The notes beneath the pieces were generated by a model. It searched no databases. It had not been told where the DNA came from and worked only from the letters and a program-made list of their open reading frames with translations. The translations under genes were made by a program, and so were the position numbers. Shown in pieces: positions 16,687 to 24,946 of a stretch of DNA of 64,000 bases. Source of the stretch: Virgisporangium aliadipatigenens (lineage in GTDB: Bacteria; Actinomycetota; Actinomycetes; Mycobacteriales; Micromonosporaceae); the NCBI RefSeq assembly GCF_016863615.1, contig NZ_BOPF01000020.1, positions 158,318 to 222,317 of the forward strand, written 5' to 3'. Positions within the stretch are counted from its first letter, which is position 1; every line of letters starts with the position of its first letter.

Positions 16687-17669
16687 CGGAGCCGGTCTCG
16701 ATGGCGGGTGCGCTCAACGCCGCCCTCGCCGACGCGCTCTCCGACGACCCCCGCGTGCTGGTCTTCGGCGAGGACGTCGGCGCGCTCGGCGGCGTCTTCC
16801 GGATCACCGACGGGCTGGCCGCGAAGTTCGGGGACGAGCGGGTGTTCGACACGCCGCTGGCCGAGTCCGGGATCGTCGGCACCGCCATCGGCATGGCCAT
16901 GAACGGGCTCGTCCCCGTCGTGGAGATGCAGTTCGACGCGTTCGCATATCCGGCGTTCGAGCAGATCACGAGCCATCTGGCGAAGCTGCGCAACCGCACC
17001 CGGGGCCGGGTCGGGCTGCCGGTCGTCGTGCGCGTGCCCTACGGCGGCGGGATCGGCGGGGTCGAGCACCACAGCGACTCCTCCGAGGCGTACTACACGC
17101 ACACGCCGGGGCTGCGGGTCGTCACGCCGGGCACGCCCGCCGACGCGTACCGGCTGCTGCGCCAGGCGATCGCCTGCCCCGACCCGGTCATCTTCCTCGA
17201 ACCGAAGCGGCGCTACTGGGCCAAGGAGACCGCCGTGCTGTCGGCCGACGGGCCGGCCATCGACCGGGCCGTGGTGCGGCGCACCGGCAACGACGTGACG
17301 CTGATCGCCTACGGGGGCACGGTCGCCACCGCGCTGGAGGCCGCCGAGGCCGCCGTCGAGGAGGACTGGGACGTCGAGGTGGTGGACCTGCGGAGCCTGT
17401 CGCCGTTCGACGACGAGACCGTCACCGCATCCGTGCGGCGCACCGGCCGCGTGGTCGTGGTGCACGAGGCGTCGCGCTTCACCGGCTACGGCGCCGAGGT
17501 CGTCGCGCGGCTGCAGGAGCAGTGCTTCCACTACCTGCAGGCGCCGATCCTGCGGGTCGCCGGCCTCGACATCCCTTATCCCCCACCGAAACTGGAGCAG
17601 CACCACCTGCCCACCGTCGACCGCATCCTCGACGCGGTCGCCCGCCTGCAGTGGGACGACAATGCCTGA
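16683..17669 (+). CDS. bkdB: 2-oxoacid dehydrogenase E1 beta subunit
   Basis: The 328-residue transketolase-like subunit shows the expected blocks: VLVFGEDVGALGGVFRITDG (residues about 24-43), DTPLAESGIVGTAIGMA, EMQFDAFAYPAFEQI and the C-terminal transketolase domain with VVVHEASRFTGYGAE. It pairs with E1 alpha to form the alpha2beta2 ThDP enzyme. The ATG overlaps the preceding stop (ATGA at 16683), so the two subunits are coupled in translation. Its own 3' end overlaps the E2 gene by 8 bp. Confidence 0.9.
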   Translation: MTEPVSMAGALNAALADALSDDPRVLVFGEDVGALGGVFRITDGLAAKFGDERVFDTPLAESGIVGTAIGMAMNGLVPVVEMQFDAFAYPAFEQITSHLAKLRNRTRGRVGLPVVVRVPYGGGIGGVEHHSDSSEAYYTHTPGLRVVTPGTPADAYRLLRQAIACPDPVIFLEPKRRYWAKETAVLSADGPAIDRAVVRRTGNDVTLIAYGGTVATALEAAEAAVEEDWDVEVVDLRSLSPFDDETVTASVRRTGRVVVVHEASRFTGYGAEVVARLQEQCFHYLQAPILRVAGLDIPYPPPKLEQHHLPTVDRILDAVARLQWDDNA

Positions 17670-19089
17670 CTTTCTGCTGCCCGACCTCGGCGAGGGGCTC
17701 GAGGACGCGGAGGTCCTCACGTGGCTGGTGCGGGTGGGTGACAAAGTGCGCGTGGACCAGCCGGTGGTCGAGGTCGAGACCGCCAAGGCCGCCGTCGAGG
17801 TCCCGGTTCCTTTCGAGGGAACCGTCACCAGGTTGCACGCTCAGCCCGGCACGGTACTGCGCGTGGGATCCCCACTGATCAGCGTGTCGGAACCGGCCGT
17901 GGCGGCCTCTCCCGAACCCGGGGTGGGTCTTCGCGAGCCCGGGGTGGAGACCAGCGGCAACGTCCTTGTGGGCTACGGCACGACTGAGGAGGTCCACAGT
18001 GGACGGCGCCGCCGGGGTGGCCGTCGCAGGGTGCCCGCCTCCTCGTCCCCGGCCGCCGCTGCGGCTGCGCACGCCGCTGTCCTGCCGGGGCCGCACGCGG
18101 CCGCCGCGCGCGGGCCGATCAGGGTGATCTCGCCGCTGGTGCGCAAGCTGGCCCGCGACGCCGGGCTGGATCTGCGCACCGTCGCCGGCACCGGCCCGGA
18201 CGGGCTGATCCGCCGCGCCGACGTGGAGGGCGCGCTCGCGGGTGTCTCACCGGCGCCCGCGCTCGGCACCTCCGCTTCCCCGGCGCCCGCGCTCGGCGTC
18301 TCGGTTTCCCAGGCGCCCGCGCTCGGTGGGTCAGGGTCGCCCGCGCTCGGCGGCTCGTCGGCGCCCGCGCTCGGCGCTGTGCCCTCGCCCGCGCTCGGCG
18401 CTCCGGGAGCGGGCACGCCCGGTGGGGAGCGGCGGATCCCGTTGCGTGGCGTGCGGCGCGCGGCGGCCGAGAAGCTGGCCCGCTCGCGGCGGGAGATCCC
18501 CGAGGCGACCGTGTGGGTCGACGTCGACGCGACCGACTTCCTGGCCGCCCGCGCCGTGCTGGGCGTGAGCGTCGTGGCGCTGCTGGCCCGGTTCGCGCTG
18601 GTGGGGCTGCGCCGGTACCCCGAACTCAACGCCCGCATCGACGGCGACGAGATCGTCATCCCGGAGCACGTGCACCTCGGCTTCGCCGCCCAGACCGAAC
18701 GCGGCCTCGTGGTGCCGGTCGTCCGCGACGCGCACCGGATGTCCACCCGCGAACTGTCGACCGCGCTGGCCGCCCGCACGGACGCGGCCAGGGCGGGCAC
18801 CCTCTCCCCCGCCGACCTGAGCGGCGGCACGTTCACCGTCAACAACTACGGCGTCTTCGGCGTCGACGGTTCGGCCGCCATCATCAACCACCCCGAGGTC
18901 GCCATCCTCGGCATGGGCCGCCTCATCGACCGCCCGTGGGTCGTCGACGGAACGCTCACCGTGCGCAAGGTCGGGCAGCTCACCCTGGCGTTCGACCACC
19001 GGGTGTGTGACGGCGGGGTGGCCGGTGGCTTCCTGAGACACGTCGCCGACCGCGTGGAGTCCCCGGTGTCGGCGCTCGGCGATCTGTGA
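17662..19089 (+). CDS. bkdC: 2-oxoacid dehydrogenase E2 (dihydrolipoyl acyltransferase)
   Basis: The 475-residue protein has a lipoyl domain (residues 2-76; the lipoylated lysine is K42 in ETAKA), a peripheral subunit-binding domain (about 150-192, ISPLVRKLARDAGLDL...GPDGLIRRADVEGAL), an Ala/Pro/Gly linker (193-250) and the catalytic acyltransferase domain ending with the active-site FDHRVCDGG (H446). E2 carries the acyl group from E1 to CoA. No E3 gene is present, so a dihydrolipoamide dehydrogenase must come from elsewhere. The linker is encoded by short tandem repeats, and a GTCCACAGTGGAC palindrome (17992-18004) falls between the lipoyl and binding domains. Confidence 0.92.
   Translation: MPDFLLPDLGEGLEDAEVLTWLVRVGDKVRVDQPVVEVETAKAAVEVPVPFEGTVTRLHAQPGTVLRVGSPLISVSEPAVAASPEPGVGLREPGVETSGNVLVGYGTTEEVHSGRRRRGGRRRVPASSSPAAAAAAHAAVLPGPHAAAARGPIRVISPLVRKLARDAGLDLRTVAGTGPDGLIRRADVEGALAGVSPAPALGTSASPAPALGVSVSQAPALGGSGSPALGGSSAPALGAVPSPALGAPGAGTPGGERRIPLRGVRRAAAEKLARSRREIPEATVWVDVDATDFLAARAVLGVSVVALLARFALVGLRRYPELNARIDGDEIVIPEHVHLGFAAQTERGLVVPVVRDAHRMSTRELSTALAARTDAARAGTLSPADLSGGTFTVNNYGVFGVDGSAAIINHPEVAILGMGRLIDRPWVVDGTLTVRKVGQLTLAFDHRVCDGGVAGGFLRHVADRVESPVSALGDL
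17992..18004. repeat. dispersed 13-bp palindrome copy in E2 gene
   Basis: Perfect copy of GTCCACAGTGGAC inside the coding sequence, in an inter-domain linker where an insertion would be tolerated. It belongs to a family scattered through the window. Confidence 0.8.
18250..18400 (+). repeat. short tandem repeats coding the E2 interdomain linker
   Basis: Six copies of the core GCCCGCGCTCGG occur at intervals of 22-30 bases, each encoding a P-A-L-G motif (SPAPALG-like) in the flexible linker before the catalytic domain. Repeat number probably varies among strains by slippage or unequal exchange. Confidence 0.8.
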
Positions 19090-19142
19090 ACCCCCGGGGC
19101 GCCCTAACAAGATCCTGAATATTGGCCCGTAGCGTTCCGTCG

Positions 19143-20252
19143 ATGTTCTCCAAGAGAATCCTCGCGGTCGCGGCGGCGGGCTGCGCGGCGCTGGCCGGCT
19201 TCGCGGTGACGCCGTTCGCCGAGGCGGCCACCGGGCGTGCGGTGACGGCGCTGACCTACGACCTGGGCGACACGGCGTTCCCGATCCCGGACAGCGACGG
19301 CGCGGCCGAACTGCGCGGCGTCGTGCGGTTCCCGAGCCGGCTGCCCGCGGGCAAGCTGCCGCTGGTGCTGCTCCTGCACGGGCAGAACCGTTCCTGCGCG
19401 CTGACGGAGGGCGACGCCACCTGGCCGTGCCCGGCGGGCGTGCCGGAGTTCCCCAGTTACCGGGGCTACGACTACCTGGGCGAGGCGCTGGCGCGCGACG
19501 GGTTCGTGGTGGTGTCGATCGCGGCCGGCGGCATCAACCACTTCATGGGCGTCTCGCCGCAACGCGCCGCGCTGATCAACAAGCACCTGGCCCTCTGGGA
19601 ACGCTTCACCAGCACCGGCGGCGGCGACCTCGCCGGCCGGTTCACCGACCTGGCCACCGGCCGCGCCGCGAAGCCGCCGCTGCGCGGGCACGTCGACCTG
19701 ACGCGGGTCGGCACGCTGGGCCACTCGGTCGCCGGTGAGGGCGTGATGCGGCACGCGTCCGACAAGTACCGCGGCGACTGGCCGCCCGGGGTGCGGGTGC
19801 GCGGCGTGGTGCCGATCGCGTCCCGGTACTTCAACTACGACAACATCGACGACGACGGGGTCAGCCCGGATCGGGACGTCTCCGGGGTGCTGGTGACGGG
19901 CATGCCGTTCGCGGTCGTCTCGGCCACCTGCTGGGGCTCGGGCGACGAGGCCTACTTCCGCAACGCGCGGGGGCGTACGCAGCAGCCGGCGTTCCTGGTG
20001 CGGCTGGTCGCCGGCAACCACAACCACTTCAACACGGTGTGGTCCGACGCGACGGACTTCCCGAACGGCGACGACTCCACCTGCCCGGCCGACCCGCGCC
20101 GGCCCTCCGCGCAGGCGCAGCGTGACTTCGCGGTGACGTACCTGCGGGCGTTCTACCGGATGGCCCTGAAGGGCGACCACTCCGGCGAGCCGGTGCTGAC
20201 CGGTGCACGTTCCGTCCCCGGAGTGAACACGGAGCACGAACACCTACCCTGA
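19143..20252 (+). CDS. secreted alpha/beta hydrolase (lipase/esterase-like)
   Basis: The 369-residue precursor has a signal peptide (MFSKRILAVAAAGCAALAGF, cleaved near AEA, about residue 29). The alpha/beta hydrolase features are LPLVLLLHGQ (oxyanion strand, about residue 75-84) and the nucleophile elbow GHSVAGEG with S195. A late histidine in AGNHNHFNTVW is a likely third triad member; the acid residue is uncertain. Cysteines at CALTEGDATWPC and CWG/STC may form disulfides, fitting an extracellular enzyme. Substrate is unknown; esters of lipids or polyesters are possible. The ATG at 19143 begins the signal peptide. The next gene starts 5 bases after its stop. Confidence 0.82.
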   Translation: MFSKRILAVAAAGCAALAGFAVTPFAEAATGRAVTALTYDLGDTAFPIPDSDGAAELRGVVRFPSRLPAGKLPLVLLLHGQNRSCALTEGDATWPCPAGVPEFPSYRGYDYLGEALARDGFVVVSIAAGGINHFMGVSPQRAALINKHLALWERFTSTGGGDLAGRFTDLATGRAAKPPLRGHVDLTRVGTLGHSVAGEGVMRHASDKYRGDWPPGVRVRGVVPIASRYFNYDNIDDDGVSPDRDVSGVLVTGMPFAVVSATCWGSGDEAYFRNARGRTQQPAFLVRLVAGNHNHFNTVWSDATDFPNGDDSTCPADPRRPSAQAQRDFAVTYLRAFYRMALKGDHSGEPVLTGARSVPGVNTEHEHLP

Positions 20253-20257
20253 TCTTG

Positions 20258-21778
20258 ATGAGTGAGCTGACCGGTGCGCAGGCGTTGGTGCGCACGCTGA
20301 TCGACAGCGACGTGACGGTGTGCTTCGCCAACCCGGGCACCTCCGAGATGCACTTCGTCGCGGCGCTCGACGACCTGCCGGCGATGCGCGGCGTGCTGTG
20401 CCTGTTCGAGGGGGTGGCGACCGGGGCCGCCGACGGCTACGCGCGGATGGCCGGGCGTCCGGCCGCCACGCTCCTGCACCTCGGGCCCGGCCTGGCCAAC
20501 GGCCTCGCCAACCTGCACAACGCCCGCCGCGCGCACACCCCGCTGGTCAACGTCATCGGCGATCACGCGCTGGCGCACAAGCCGCTGGACTCGCTGCTGG
20601 AGTCCGACATCGACGCGCTCGCCGGCACGGTCTCGGCGTGGGTGCGCCGGCCGGCGACCGTCGGGGACGTGGGCCGCGACGCCGCCGAGGCGGTCGCGGC
20701 GGCGCGGGCCGGCGGGATCGCCACGCTGATCGTGCCGGCCGACGTGTCGTGGTCGGTCGGCGCCCCCGTGGGCCCGCCGGTCCCGGTCGCTGCCCCGCCG
20801 GTCCCGTCCCTGGACTTCTTTCCGGGGGAACGCTGTGCGCTGCTGCTCGACGGCGATGCGCTCACCGAGCGGGGGTTGCGCGCCGCGGGCCGGATCGCCG
20901 CCGCGACGGGCGCGCGGGTGTTCTCCCGCGGGTGGCCGGCCCGGCAGCGGCGCGGCGCGGGCGTTCCCGCCACGGAGCCGCTGGCGTACCGGGGCGAGCA
21001 GGTCACCGCGCAGCTCGACGGGGTGCGCGACCTGGTGCTGGTGGGCGCGCGGACGCCGGTGACGTCGTTCGCGTATCCGGGGAAGCCGGGGGAACCGACC
21101 CCGGCCGGCACGCGGGTGCACACGCTCGCCCCGGAAGGCTCGCTCGCGGCGGCCGTCGCGTTGGAGGCGTGGGCGGATCTCGTGGCCCCCGCCACCGAGC
21201 CGGTGCTGGCGCCGTTCGCGCCGCCGCCGCTCCCCCACGGCCCGTTGGACGCACGCAACTGGGCGGCCGTGATCGGTGCGCTGCTGCCCGCGGAGGCGAT
21301 CCTCGTCGACGAGTCGGTGACCGGTGCCGCCGCGCTGCAGGCCGCCACCGCACAGGCCGCCCCGCACGACTTCCTGGCGCTCACCGGCCTCGCGATCGGT
21401 CAGGGCCTGCCCTCCGCCGCCGGGGCCGCGATCGCCTGCCCCGACCGCCCGGTGGTCTGTGTGCAGGCCGACGGGAGCGCCATGTACACGATCTCCGCCC
21501 TGTGGACGATGGCCCGCGAACGCCTGGACGTCACCACCGTCGTCCTCAACAACCGTTCCTACGCGATCCTGCGCGCCGAACTGGAACGCACCGGCGCGGC
21601 GACGGGCGCGGCTGCCGCCCTCATGGACCTCTCCGATCCGGACCTCGACTTCGTCGCGCTCGCCGCCGGGATGGGCGTGCCCGCCACCAGGGCCCGCACC
21701 GCCGAGGAACTGGCCCGGCACTTCGCCGACGCGTTGCGCGAACCGGGGCCGCACCTCATCGAGGCCGTCATCGCCTGA
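20258..21778 (+). CDS. acetolactate synthase-like thiamine diphosphate enzyme
   Basis: The 506-residue protein has the three-domain layout of the acetolactate synthase/benzoylformate decarboxylase superfamily. The N-terminal Pyr domain has the activating glutamate in LFEGVATGAADGYARMAG. The central domain is short. The C-terminal PP domain has the ThDP/Mg motif ADGSAMYTISALW...VVLNN. Such enzymes act on 2-oxoacids; the substrate is not predictable, and there is no regulatory small-subunit gene beside it, so a role in branched-chain biosynthesis is doubtful. ATG at 20258 follows the hydrolase stop by 5 bases, suggesting co-transcription. Confidence 0.82.
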   Translation: MSELTGAQALVRTLIDSDVTVCFANPGTSEMHFVAALDDLPAMRGVLCLFEGVATGAADGYARMAGRPAATLLHLGPGLANGLANLHNARRAHTPLVNVIGDHALAHKPLDSLLESDIDALAGTVSAWVRRPATVGDVGRDAAEAVAAARAGGIATLIVPADVSWSVGAPVGPPVPVAAPPVPSLDFFPGERCALLLDGDALTERGLRAAGRIAAATGARVFSRGWPARQRRGAGVPATEPLAYRGEQVTAQLDGVRDLVLVGARTPVTSFAYPGKPGEPTPAGTRVHTLAPEGSLAAAVALEAWADLVAPATEPVLAPFAPPPLPHGPLDARNWAAVIGALLPAEAILVDESVTGAAALQAATAQAAPHDFLALTGLAIGQGLPSAAGAAIACPDRPVVCVQADGSAMYTISALWTMARERLDVTTVVLNNRSYAILRAELERTGAATGAAAALMDLSDPDLDFVALAAGMGVPATRARTAEELARHFADALREPGPHLIEAVIA

Positions 21779-21900
21779 CAATCGGCTTGCCGGTACCGGG
21801 ATGATCGGACGGTGGTGAACAGAACGGCCGCCGTCGCGGCCATGCGGGTGGCGCCGCTGTACGCGATCGTGGCCGGGCGGGTCGGGCTCGACGCCGTACC

Positions 21901-21913
21901 GTCCACATAGGAC
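21901..21913. repeat. 13-bp palindrome copy upstream of P-loop kinase gene
   Basis: GTCCACATAGGAC, a variant of the GTCCACWGTGGAC family. An identical copy lies at 22377-22389, so the kinase gene is bracketed by the two. Confidence 0.8.
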
Positions 21914-21921
21914 GGGCCGGG

Positions 21922-22386
21922 ATGGACGGGCCGCGACTGGTCGTCCTGGTCGGCCTGCCGGCGTCGGGCAAGAGCACGTTCTACGCCCGGCACCTCGCGC
22001 CGACCCACCTGCACATCAGCAAGGACAACTGGCCGAACGCCCGCCGCCGCGACGCCCGCCAGCGACGGCTGGTCCGCGACGCGCTGGCCGCCGGATCCGC
22101 CGTGGCGCTCGACAACACCAACGCCTCGGTCGCCGAACGGGCACCGCTGATCGCGATCGCGCGGGCCGCCGGGGCCGAGGTGTTCGGCTACTGGTTCCCG
22201 CCGGACCTGCCGGGGACGTTGCGCCGCAACGCCGTTCGCGAGGGGCGCGCCCGGGTGCCCGACGTCGGCGTGTACGCCACCCTCGGGCGGCTGGTGCGGC
22301 CGGCGGTCGACGAGGGATTCGACGGGCTGTACGAGGTGACCCTCGACGGTGCGGGCGGGTTCCGGGTCACTGCCATGTCCACATAG
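21922..22386 (+). CDS. small P-loop kinase (polynucleotide-kinase/Zeta-like)
   Basis: The 154-residue protein has a Walker A motif GLPASGKST (residues 11-19), an acidic residue in HISKDNWPN, and an arginine-rich lid helix (GTLRRNAVREGRARVPD). This matches small AAA/P-loop kinases of the polynucleotide-kinase or chloramphenicol-phosphotransferase group that phosphorylate hydroxyls of nucleic acids or small molecules. No partner antitoxin is adjacent. Its last codons, M-S-T-stop, are formed by the second copy of GTCCACATAGGAC. The region 21779-21921 between it and the ThDP enzyme has only a 32-codon frame that I do not support. Confidence 0.75.
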   Translation: MDGPRLVVLVGLPASGKSTFYARHLAPTHLHISKDNWPNARRRDARQRRLVRDALAAGSAVALDNTNASVAERAPLIAIARAAGAEVFGYWFPPDLPGTLRRNAVREGRARVPDVGVYATLGRLVRPAVDEGFDGLYEVTLDGAGGFRVTAMST

Positions 22387-22389
22387 GAC
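22377..22389. repeat. 13-bp palindrome copy forming the 3' end of the kinase gene
   Basis: GTCCACATAGGAC, identical to the copy at 21901-21913; it supplies the last sense codons and the TAG stop. Confidence 0.8.
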
Positions 22390-22390
22390 G

Positions 22391-22424
22391 GTGGACCCGG
22401 CGCCCTGGGGTGCGCCGGGTCCAC
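22391..22424. terminator. bidirectional hairpin terminator
   Basis: Perfect 13-bp stem GTGGACCCGGCGC (22391-22403) / GCGCCGGGTCCAC (22412-22424) with an 8-base loop, between the convergent kinase and subtilase genes. Confidence 0.85.
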
Positions 22425-22432
22425 GCCCCGAA

Positions 22433-24616
22433 TCAGAGGGTCAGTTTCCAGCCGTCGATGGTGCCCTCGTTGCCCCAGAAGTAGTCGCGCACGCGCAGTT
22501 TCCAGACACCGTTCGCGGGTTTACCGGAGAAGTTCACGATGAAGGTCAGGTAGACGTTCGGGATTCCCTGGCCGTTGAACCCCTGCAGCTCGATCTCCTC
22601 GCCGTCGGGCGCCACGAGGGAGACGGAGACGTCCCGCGCCCACGTGTGCGAGACGCGCACCTCCACGTACACCTCCCCGGACGCCGCCCGGTCGCAGCCG
22701 CGCACCGTGATCGGGGAGTCCGCGGTGCCCTCGTCCGGGATCTTCACCCGGGTCGTGGAGAGTCCGCCGCAGACCGGCACCGGCAGGTTCTGGCCGGCGA
22801 CGTTCAGGGTCCACGAGTCCAGGTAACCGCCGCCCATCGGGCCGTAGTCGGAGACGCGCAGCTTCCAGGTGCCGTTCGCCTGCTCCGACGACAGGTCGTA
22901 GGAGAACGTGTAATCGAGGTCGCGCGCCTCCCAGCCGGTGCGCGCGAGCAGCGCGTAGGCCGTCCCGTCGGGGGCGATCAGGTCGAGATTCAGGTCGGCC
23001 AGGTAGTCGTGCGGCAGGTGCACCTCGATCGTGCTGTTGCGGGCGGCGGTGCCCGCGCAGCCGCTGATGGTCACCGGCACCTCGAGGATGTTGCCCAGCG
23101 GCAGTGCGGTGTCGGTGGCGTTCCCCCCGATACAACCGGGTGCGCCGACCACCGTGAGGCGGTAGAGGGCCTGGCGGGTCGCGCCGACGCCGGTGCCCAG
23201 CACCGCGACCGTGAACGTGCCGGCGGGCGTCGTGTCGGCGGTGGCGATGGTCAGCGTGGAACCGCCGTCGGATCCGATCGTCGCCGGCGCGAACGACGCC
23301 GTCGCACCGGGCGGGAGGCCGACGGCGGAGAGCCGCACCTGCTGCGGCGCGCCCCTCGTGACCGTGCCGCCGACCGCGACGGTGAGGCTGCCACCGGCCC
23401 GGACGCTCCCGGCTGCGGGCGCGGCCGCCAGCGTGAAGTCGTCTTCCGGCGTCACCGGGTCGACGTAGAGGAGCCGGTTGGACGAACCGGTACCGGGGTC
23501 CTTCACGGCCTCGCGCGTGCTGTCGGCGAGCAGTTCGCCGGTGACCTCCGCCGGCGTGTACGTGGGATGGTCGGCGAGGATCAGCGCCGCCGCGCCGGCC
23601 ACGTGCGGCGACGCCATGGAGGTGCCGGAGGCCGTGCGCACGGCCGTGTCGCTGGTGTGGCCGGCCGACACGATGTCGGTGCCCGGCGCGAAGACGTCGA
23701 CGCACGAGCCGATGTTGCTGAACGGCGCCCGGGTGTCGTCCGGCCGGGTCGCGGCGACGGTGATCGCGTTCGGGGTGTTGGCGGGCGAACGGGTGCAGGC
23801 GTCGGCGCCGTTCTCGTTGCCGGCGGCGACCGCGTAGGTGACGCCGTCGGCGATCGAGTTGGTGACCGCGCGCACCAGCGGGTCCCACGCGCCGCCGCCG
23901 AGGCTCATGTTCGCCACGGCCGGCTGGCCCGGGGTGTGGTCGGCGGTCACCCAGTCGACGCCGCCGATGACGGTGCCGATGGTGCCCTGGCCCTGGCAGC
24001 CGAGCACCCGCACGGCGACGATCTGGACGTTCTTGGCGACGCCGTAGGTGTTGCCGCCGAGCGTGCCGGCCACGTGCGTGCCGTGCCCCTCGCAGTCGGA
24101 GGCGTCGGGGTCGTTGTCCATGATGTCGAACCCGGAGACCGCCCGGCCCCCGAAGTCGCTGTGCGTCAGGCGCACACCGGTGTCGATGACGTACGCGCGC
24201 ACCGCCGTCCGCACGCTCGGATAGGTGAACGAGCCGTCCAGCGGCAGTGTGCGCTGGTCCACGCGGTCGAGGCCCCACGACGGCACGGGCGCCTGAACGT
24301 CCACTGTGGACACCGTGTGGTTCTGCGTGACGGACACGACGGCCGGGTCGGCGGCGAGCCGCTTCGCGGCGGACTCCGACAGTTCCGCCTCGAACCCGTG
24401 CAGCGCGTGGCGGTACGTGCGGGTGACGGTGCCGCCGTAGGCAGCCGCGACGGCGGCGGTGGCCTTCTCGTGCAGCACCACGATGTACGAACCGCCGATC
24501 GCGGTCGGGCCGCCGGCGGCGAGCACGGTGCCCTCCGGCGGTGCGGCGGGTGCGGGAGCCGGGACGGCCAACGCCAGCAGCGCGCCCAGCAGTAGGGCCT
24601 TTCTTGCGGATGCCAT
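22433..24616 (-). CDS. secreted subtilase with two C-terminal P-domains
   Basis: The 727-residue precursor comprises a signal peptide (to about residue 26), an I9 propeptide (SYIVVLHEK at 43-51 to about 103), a peptidase S8 domain with triad D145 (VIDTGV), H181 (GHGTHVAGT) and S333 (SGTSMASPHVAG), an Ig-like beta segment (about 395-490), and two proprotein-convertase P-domains (about 515-606 and 625-727, each ending NGTWKLRVSD / NGVWKLRVRD). P-domains stabilise or target such proteases. It is exported and probably cell-associated or extracellular. ATG at 24614-24616 has GGGGAGGA 8 bases upstream. The propeptide-catalytic core closely resembles that of the subtilase at 11865. Confidence 0.92.
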   Translation of the reverse strand: MASARKALLLGALLALAVPAPAPAAPPEGTVLAAGGPTAIGGSYIVVLHEKATAAVAAAYGGTVTRTYRHALHGFEAELSESAAKRLAADPAVVSVTQNHTVSTVDVQAPVPSWGLDRVDQRTLPLDGSFTYPSVRTAVRAYVIDTGVRLTHSDFGGRAVSGFDIMDNDPDASDCEGHGTHVAGTLGGNTYGVAKNVQIVAVRVLGCQGQGTIGTVIGGVDWVTADHTPGQPAVANMSLGGGAWDPLVRAVTNSIADGVTYAVAAGNENGADACTRSPANTPNAITVAATRPDDTRAPFSNIGSCVDVFAPGTDIVSAGHTSDTAVRTASGTSMASPHVAGAAALILADHPTYTPAEVTGELLADSTREAVKDPGTGSSNRLLYVDPVTPEDDFTLAAAPAAGSVRAGGSLTVAVGGTVTRGAPQQVRLSAVGLPPGATASFAPATIGSDGGSTLTIATADTTPAGTFTVAVLGTGVGATRQALYRLTVVGAPGCIGGNATDTALPLGNILEVPVTISGCAGTAARNSTIEVHLPHDYLADLNLDLIAPDGTAYALLARTGWEARDLDYTFSYDLSSEQANGTWKLRVSDYGPMGGGYLDSWTLNVAGQNLPVPVCGGLSTTRVKIPDEGTADSPITVRGCDRAASGEVYVEVRVSHTWARDVSVSLVAPDGEEIELQGFNGQGIPNVYLTFIVNFSGKPANGVWKLRVRDYFWGNEGTIDGWKLTL
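24299..24311. repeat. dispersed 13-bp palindrome copy in subtilase gene
   Basis: Perfect GTCCACTGTGGAC inside the propeptide-to-catalytic-domain junction; on the coding strand it encodes S-T-V-D. Confidence 0.8.
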
Positions 24617-24812
24617 GCGGACTTCCTCCCCAGGACTCGATGAACGGGACATCGATGGCCGTATCTACGTTCGAACGTCGCCCGGGGGATTGCGGCCGGG
24701 GAGAATTCGGCGCGGTGACGAAAAAGTCTCGGGGTCAGTCGCGCAGTGTGCCGCCCGTGCCGTCGGCGAAGCGCGGGTCGCCGACGTACGGCGACGCCCG
24801 TGGGGCGGCGCT

Positions 24813-24946
24813 CCGTCTCCGCGGCGACGGTCGTGCGGCGGCTCCTTTGTCTCAGCGGCGACAGCAGTGCGGCGGCTCAGCGCCTGTCTCGGCGGCGACG
24901 TCAGTGGAGCGGCTCAGCGCCAATCTCGGCGGCGACGTCAGTGAGG
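24813..24946. repeat. degenerate 37-bp tandem repeats at the 3' end of the LysR gene
   Basis: Units begin at about 24813, 24848, 24885 and 24922. The two central units (24848-24884, 24885-24921) are 37 bp and share the frame TGTCTC-GGCGGCGAC-GTCAGTG-CGGCGGCTCAGCGCC with few changes. The last units lie inside the final codons of the leftward LysR gene, so the array looks like outward copying of that gene end. The remaining gene-free bases 24617-24812 hold the subtilase promoter region and no gene I can support. Confidence 0.7.

Noticed and set aside
18250..18400. Repeats in the E2 gene as a CRISPR-like array
   Set aside because: Units are short, in frame, and encode an Ala/Pro linker; there are no unique spacers or cas genes.
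21812..21910. 32-codon frame between the ThDP enzyme and the P-loop kinase
   Set aside because: It starts GTG-GTG without a good ribosome site, has no recognisable features, and its end is created by the GTCCACATAGGAC palindrome.
22349..24595. 748-codon plus-strand frame opposite the P-domain subtilase
   Set aside because: Shadow frame of low complexity; the subtilase triad and signal peptide are on the other strand.
24813..24946. 37-bp repeats as a CRISPR array
   Set aside because: The units are directly adjacent with no spacers, and they merge into the LysR coding end.
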